This document shows positions 4,445-6,014 of a stretch of 6,014 nucleotides of DNA, piece by piece. This stretch comes from Gammaproteobacteria bacterium (GTDB lineage: Bacteria; Pseudomonadota; Gammaproteobacteria; Ga0077536): assembly GCA_003540955.1 (NCBI GenBank), contig DPMX01000002.1, positions 14,643 through 20,656 on the forward strand, given 5' to 3'. Below the pieces are notes generated by a model. It was not told where the DNA came from, searched no databases, and saw nothing but the letters and a program-made list of their open reading frames with translations. Numbering within the stretch: the first letter of the stretch is position 1; every line of letters begins with the position of its first letter. Both the position numbers and the translations under genes were made by a program.

Positions 4445-6014
4445 ATGGAACAAGGGAATTCCACCGTTACGGATGGCAAAACGGGGATAGACACGCCAAT
4501 CGCGCCAAACCAAATGCCGGCGACTGCCGAAATCGCAGCAACTAAACCTGGGGGATATCGAGTAATTAGAAGGAATGGCAAGGTAACAGCTCTTGATTCT
4601 GGAAAAATAAAAGTAGCACTTACTAAAGCATTCCTAGCGGTCGAAGGTGGGACTGCAGCGGCATCGACTCGGATTCACGAAACAGTCGATCGCATCACGA
4701 ATTCGGTCGTTCAAGCTATAACTCGCAGGATGCCAACCGGCGGTTCTATCCACATCGAAGACATTCAAGATCAAGTAGAACTTGGCCTGATGCGTAGCGA
4801 AGAACATAAAGTCGCACGAGCTTATGTTCTCTACCGCGAGGATCGCGCGCGCGAGCGCTCAGCGAACGCAGCAGATTCAAATAACGACCATACACAATTG
4901 ACGGTAACTCGTTCTGATGGGAGCCAAGTTGAGTTTGACGAAAATCGCATCGAACGCCTGGTCACCGAAGCTTGTAATGACATACCTCAGATGGATCCAG
5001 CCGCGCTGATCGAAGAAACGAAACGATCACTATTTAACGGTGTAGCGGAATCCGATGTGTCCAAAGCATTGATCATGAGTGCTCGGACATTTATCGAGCG
5101 AGAACCTGAATACACTTATGTCGCGGCACGACTATTGCTCGATATCTTGCGTCATGAGGCGCTCACTTTTGTCACTAGACACGAGCAACATGCAACTCAG
5201 GAAGAGATGAGTGAACAGTATCCGCAATACTTCGAAGCCTACATAAAAACGGCGATAGAACTCGAATTGATGGACCCGCGCCTAGGGAGTTTCGACCTTC
5301 AGCAGTTGGGGCAAGCATTAAAACCGGAACGCGATTTTAGTTTTACATATCTTGGTCTACAAACACTGTATGACCGATACTTTCTACAGCATCAAGATAC
5401 CCGTATAGAGTTACCTCAAGCATTTTTTATGCGGGTGGCGATGGGCCTCGCAATCAACGAAATAAACCCAGAAGAATGGGCCATAAAGTTCTACACACTG
5501 CTATCTTCGTTCGACTTTATGAGTAGCACACCGACGCTTTTCAATTCGGGTACGCTACGCCCACAACTATCCTCTTGTTACCTGACGTCCGTGCCAGACG
5601 ATCTCGACGGAATATTCAGTGCGATGAAAGATAATGCACTGCTGTCGAAGTTTGCTGGAGGCTTGGGCAACGACTGGACCCCGGTACGCGGCATGGGTGC
5701 GCACATCAAAGGAACAAATGGTAAATCTCAAGGTGTCGTGCCCTTTCTAAAAGTAGCAAACGATACGGCGGTCGCTGTAAACCAAGGTGGCAAACGGAAA
5801 GGCGCCATGTGTGCCTATCTAGAATCGTGGCACGTGGACTCAGAAGAATTTTTCGAACTTCGAAAAAACACAGGGGATGATAGACGCCGCACACATGATA
5901 TGAATACGGCCAATTGGATACCCGACCTATTTATGAAACGGGTGTGTGAGGAGGAGCCATGGACGTTGTTTTCGCCGGACGAAGTACCCGATCTACATGA
6001 TCTAGTAGGCCAAG
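4445..6014 (+). CDS. nrdA: Class I ribonucleoside-diphosphate reductase alpha subunit NrdA (3' truncated by window)
   Basis: NrdA reduces ribonucleoside diphosphates to deoxyribonucleotides with its radical-generating partner NrdB. The first 523 residues are visible. After a disordered N-terminal stretch (1-37) come ATP cone 1 (about 38-136, starting YRVIRRNGK) and ATP cone 2 (about 152-240), the sites where ATP and dATP set overall activity. The catalytic barrel follows, with S360-S-T-P-T-L-F-N-S-G, then L-S-S-C378, the cysteine equivalent to E. coli C225 of the active-site redox pair, and the loop-2 segment Q447-G-G-K-R-K-G. The radical cysteine and its NLCxE motif, the second redox cysteine and the C-terminal cysteine tail lie beyond 6014. 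The two-cone layout and cone-1 sequence resemble Pseudomonas aeruginosa NrdA. Cone 2 looks degenerate at nucleotide-binding positions. Paired NrdR boxes upstream indicate dATP-responsive repression; nrdB probably lies downstream, outside the window. Confidence 0.97.
   Translation, partial: MEQGNSTVTDGKTGIDTPIAPNQMPATAEIAATKPGGYRVIRRNGKVTALDSGKIKVALTKAFLAVEGGTAAASTRIHETVDRITNSVVQAITRRMPTGGSIHIEDIQDQVELGLMRSEEHKVARAYVLYREDRARERSANAADSNNDHTQLTVTRSDGSQVEFDENRIERLVTEACNDIPQMDPAALIEETKRSLFNGVAESDVSKALIMSARTFIEREPEYTYVAARLLLDILRHEALTFVTRHEQHATQEEMSEQYPQYFEAYIKTAIELELMDPRLGSFDLQQLGQALKPERDFSFTYLGLQTLYDRYFLQHQDTRIELPQAFFMRVAMGLAINEINPEEWAIKFYTLLSSFDFMSSTPTLFNSGTLRPQLSSCYLTSVPDDLDGIFSAMKDNALLSKFAGGLGNDWTPVRGMGAHIKGTNGKSQGVVPFLKVANDTAVAVNQGGKRKGAMCAYLESWHVDSEEFFELRKNTGDDRRRTHDMNTANWIPDLFMKRVCEEEPWTLFSPDEVPDLHDLVGQ

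Noticed and set aside
4255..4581. 108-codon minus-strand open frame over the nrdA promoter
   Set aside because: It runs across the NrdR boxes, the promoter and the nrdA 5' end; the regulatory sites explain this DNA better than a gene does.

Overview
The window reads as an ordinary chromosomal segment of a gammaproteobacterium with roughly balanced base composition. The proteins point there: a LolD/LolC-type lipoprotein exporter, a TsaB of gammaproteobacterial type, a CpdA-class cAMP phosphodiesterase, and a class I ribonucleotide reductase large subunit with two N-terminal ATP cones, as in Pseudomonas NrdA. I cannot name a genus. There are no mobile elements, CRISPR arrays, tRNA or rRNA genes.

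Layout: (1) 48-587, plus strand, a DUF2062 inner-membrane protein. It converges, 12 bp apart, on (2) a minus-strand two-gene operon at 2526-600, permease first and ATPase second, overlapping by 8 bp. The permease combines LolC-like and LolE-like stretches, and no second permease follows lolD, so this looks like a LolF/LolD exporter. (3) A 60-bp divergent spacer leads to tsaB at 2587-3258, plus strand, needed for the t6A37 tRNA modification. (4) tsaB converges on cpdA (4048-3287, minus), with a GC-rich palindrome in the 28-bp gap. (5) A 396-bp intergenic region separates cpdA from nrdA. Its right half is densely regulatory: three 9-mers resembling DnaA boxes at an exact 11-bp period, then two NrdR boxes 32 bp apart centre to centre, the second overlapping a sigma70-like promoter. 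(6) nrdA starts at 4445 behind a strong Shine-Dalgarno sequence and runs off the right edge, so only its first 523 codons are visible.

The genes are housekeeping functions (lipoprotein trafficking, tRNA modification, cAMP turnover, dNTP synthesis) rather than one pathway. I see no clearly new system. The parts most worth a second look are the single hybrid Lol permease and the layered control region in front of nrdA, where nucleotide sensing by NrdR may be combined with a replication-linked input from DnaA.
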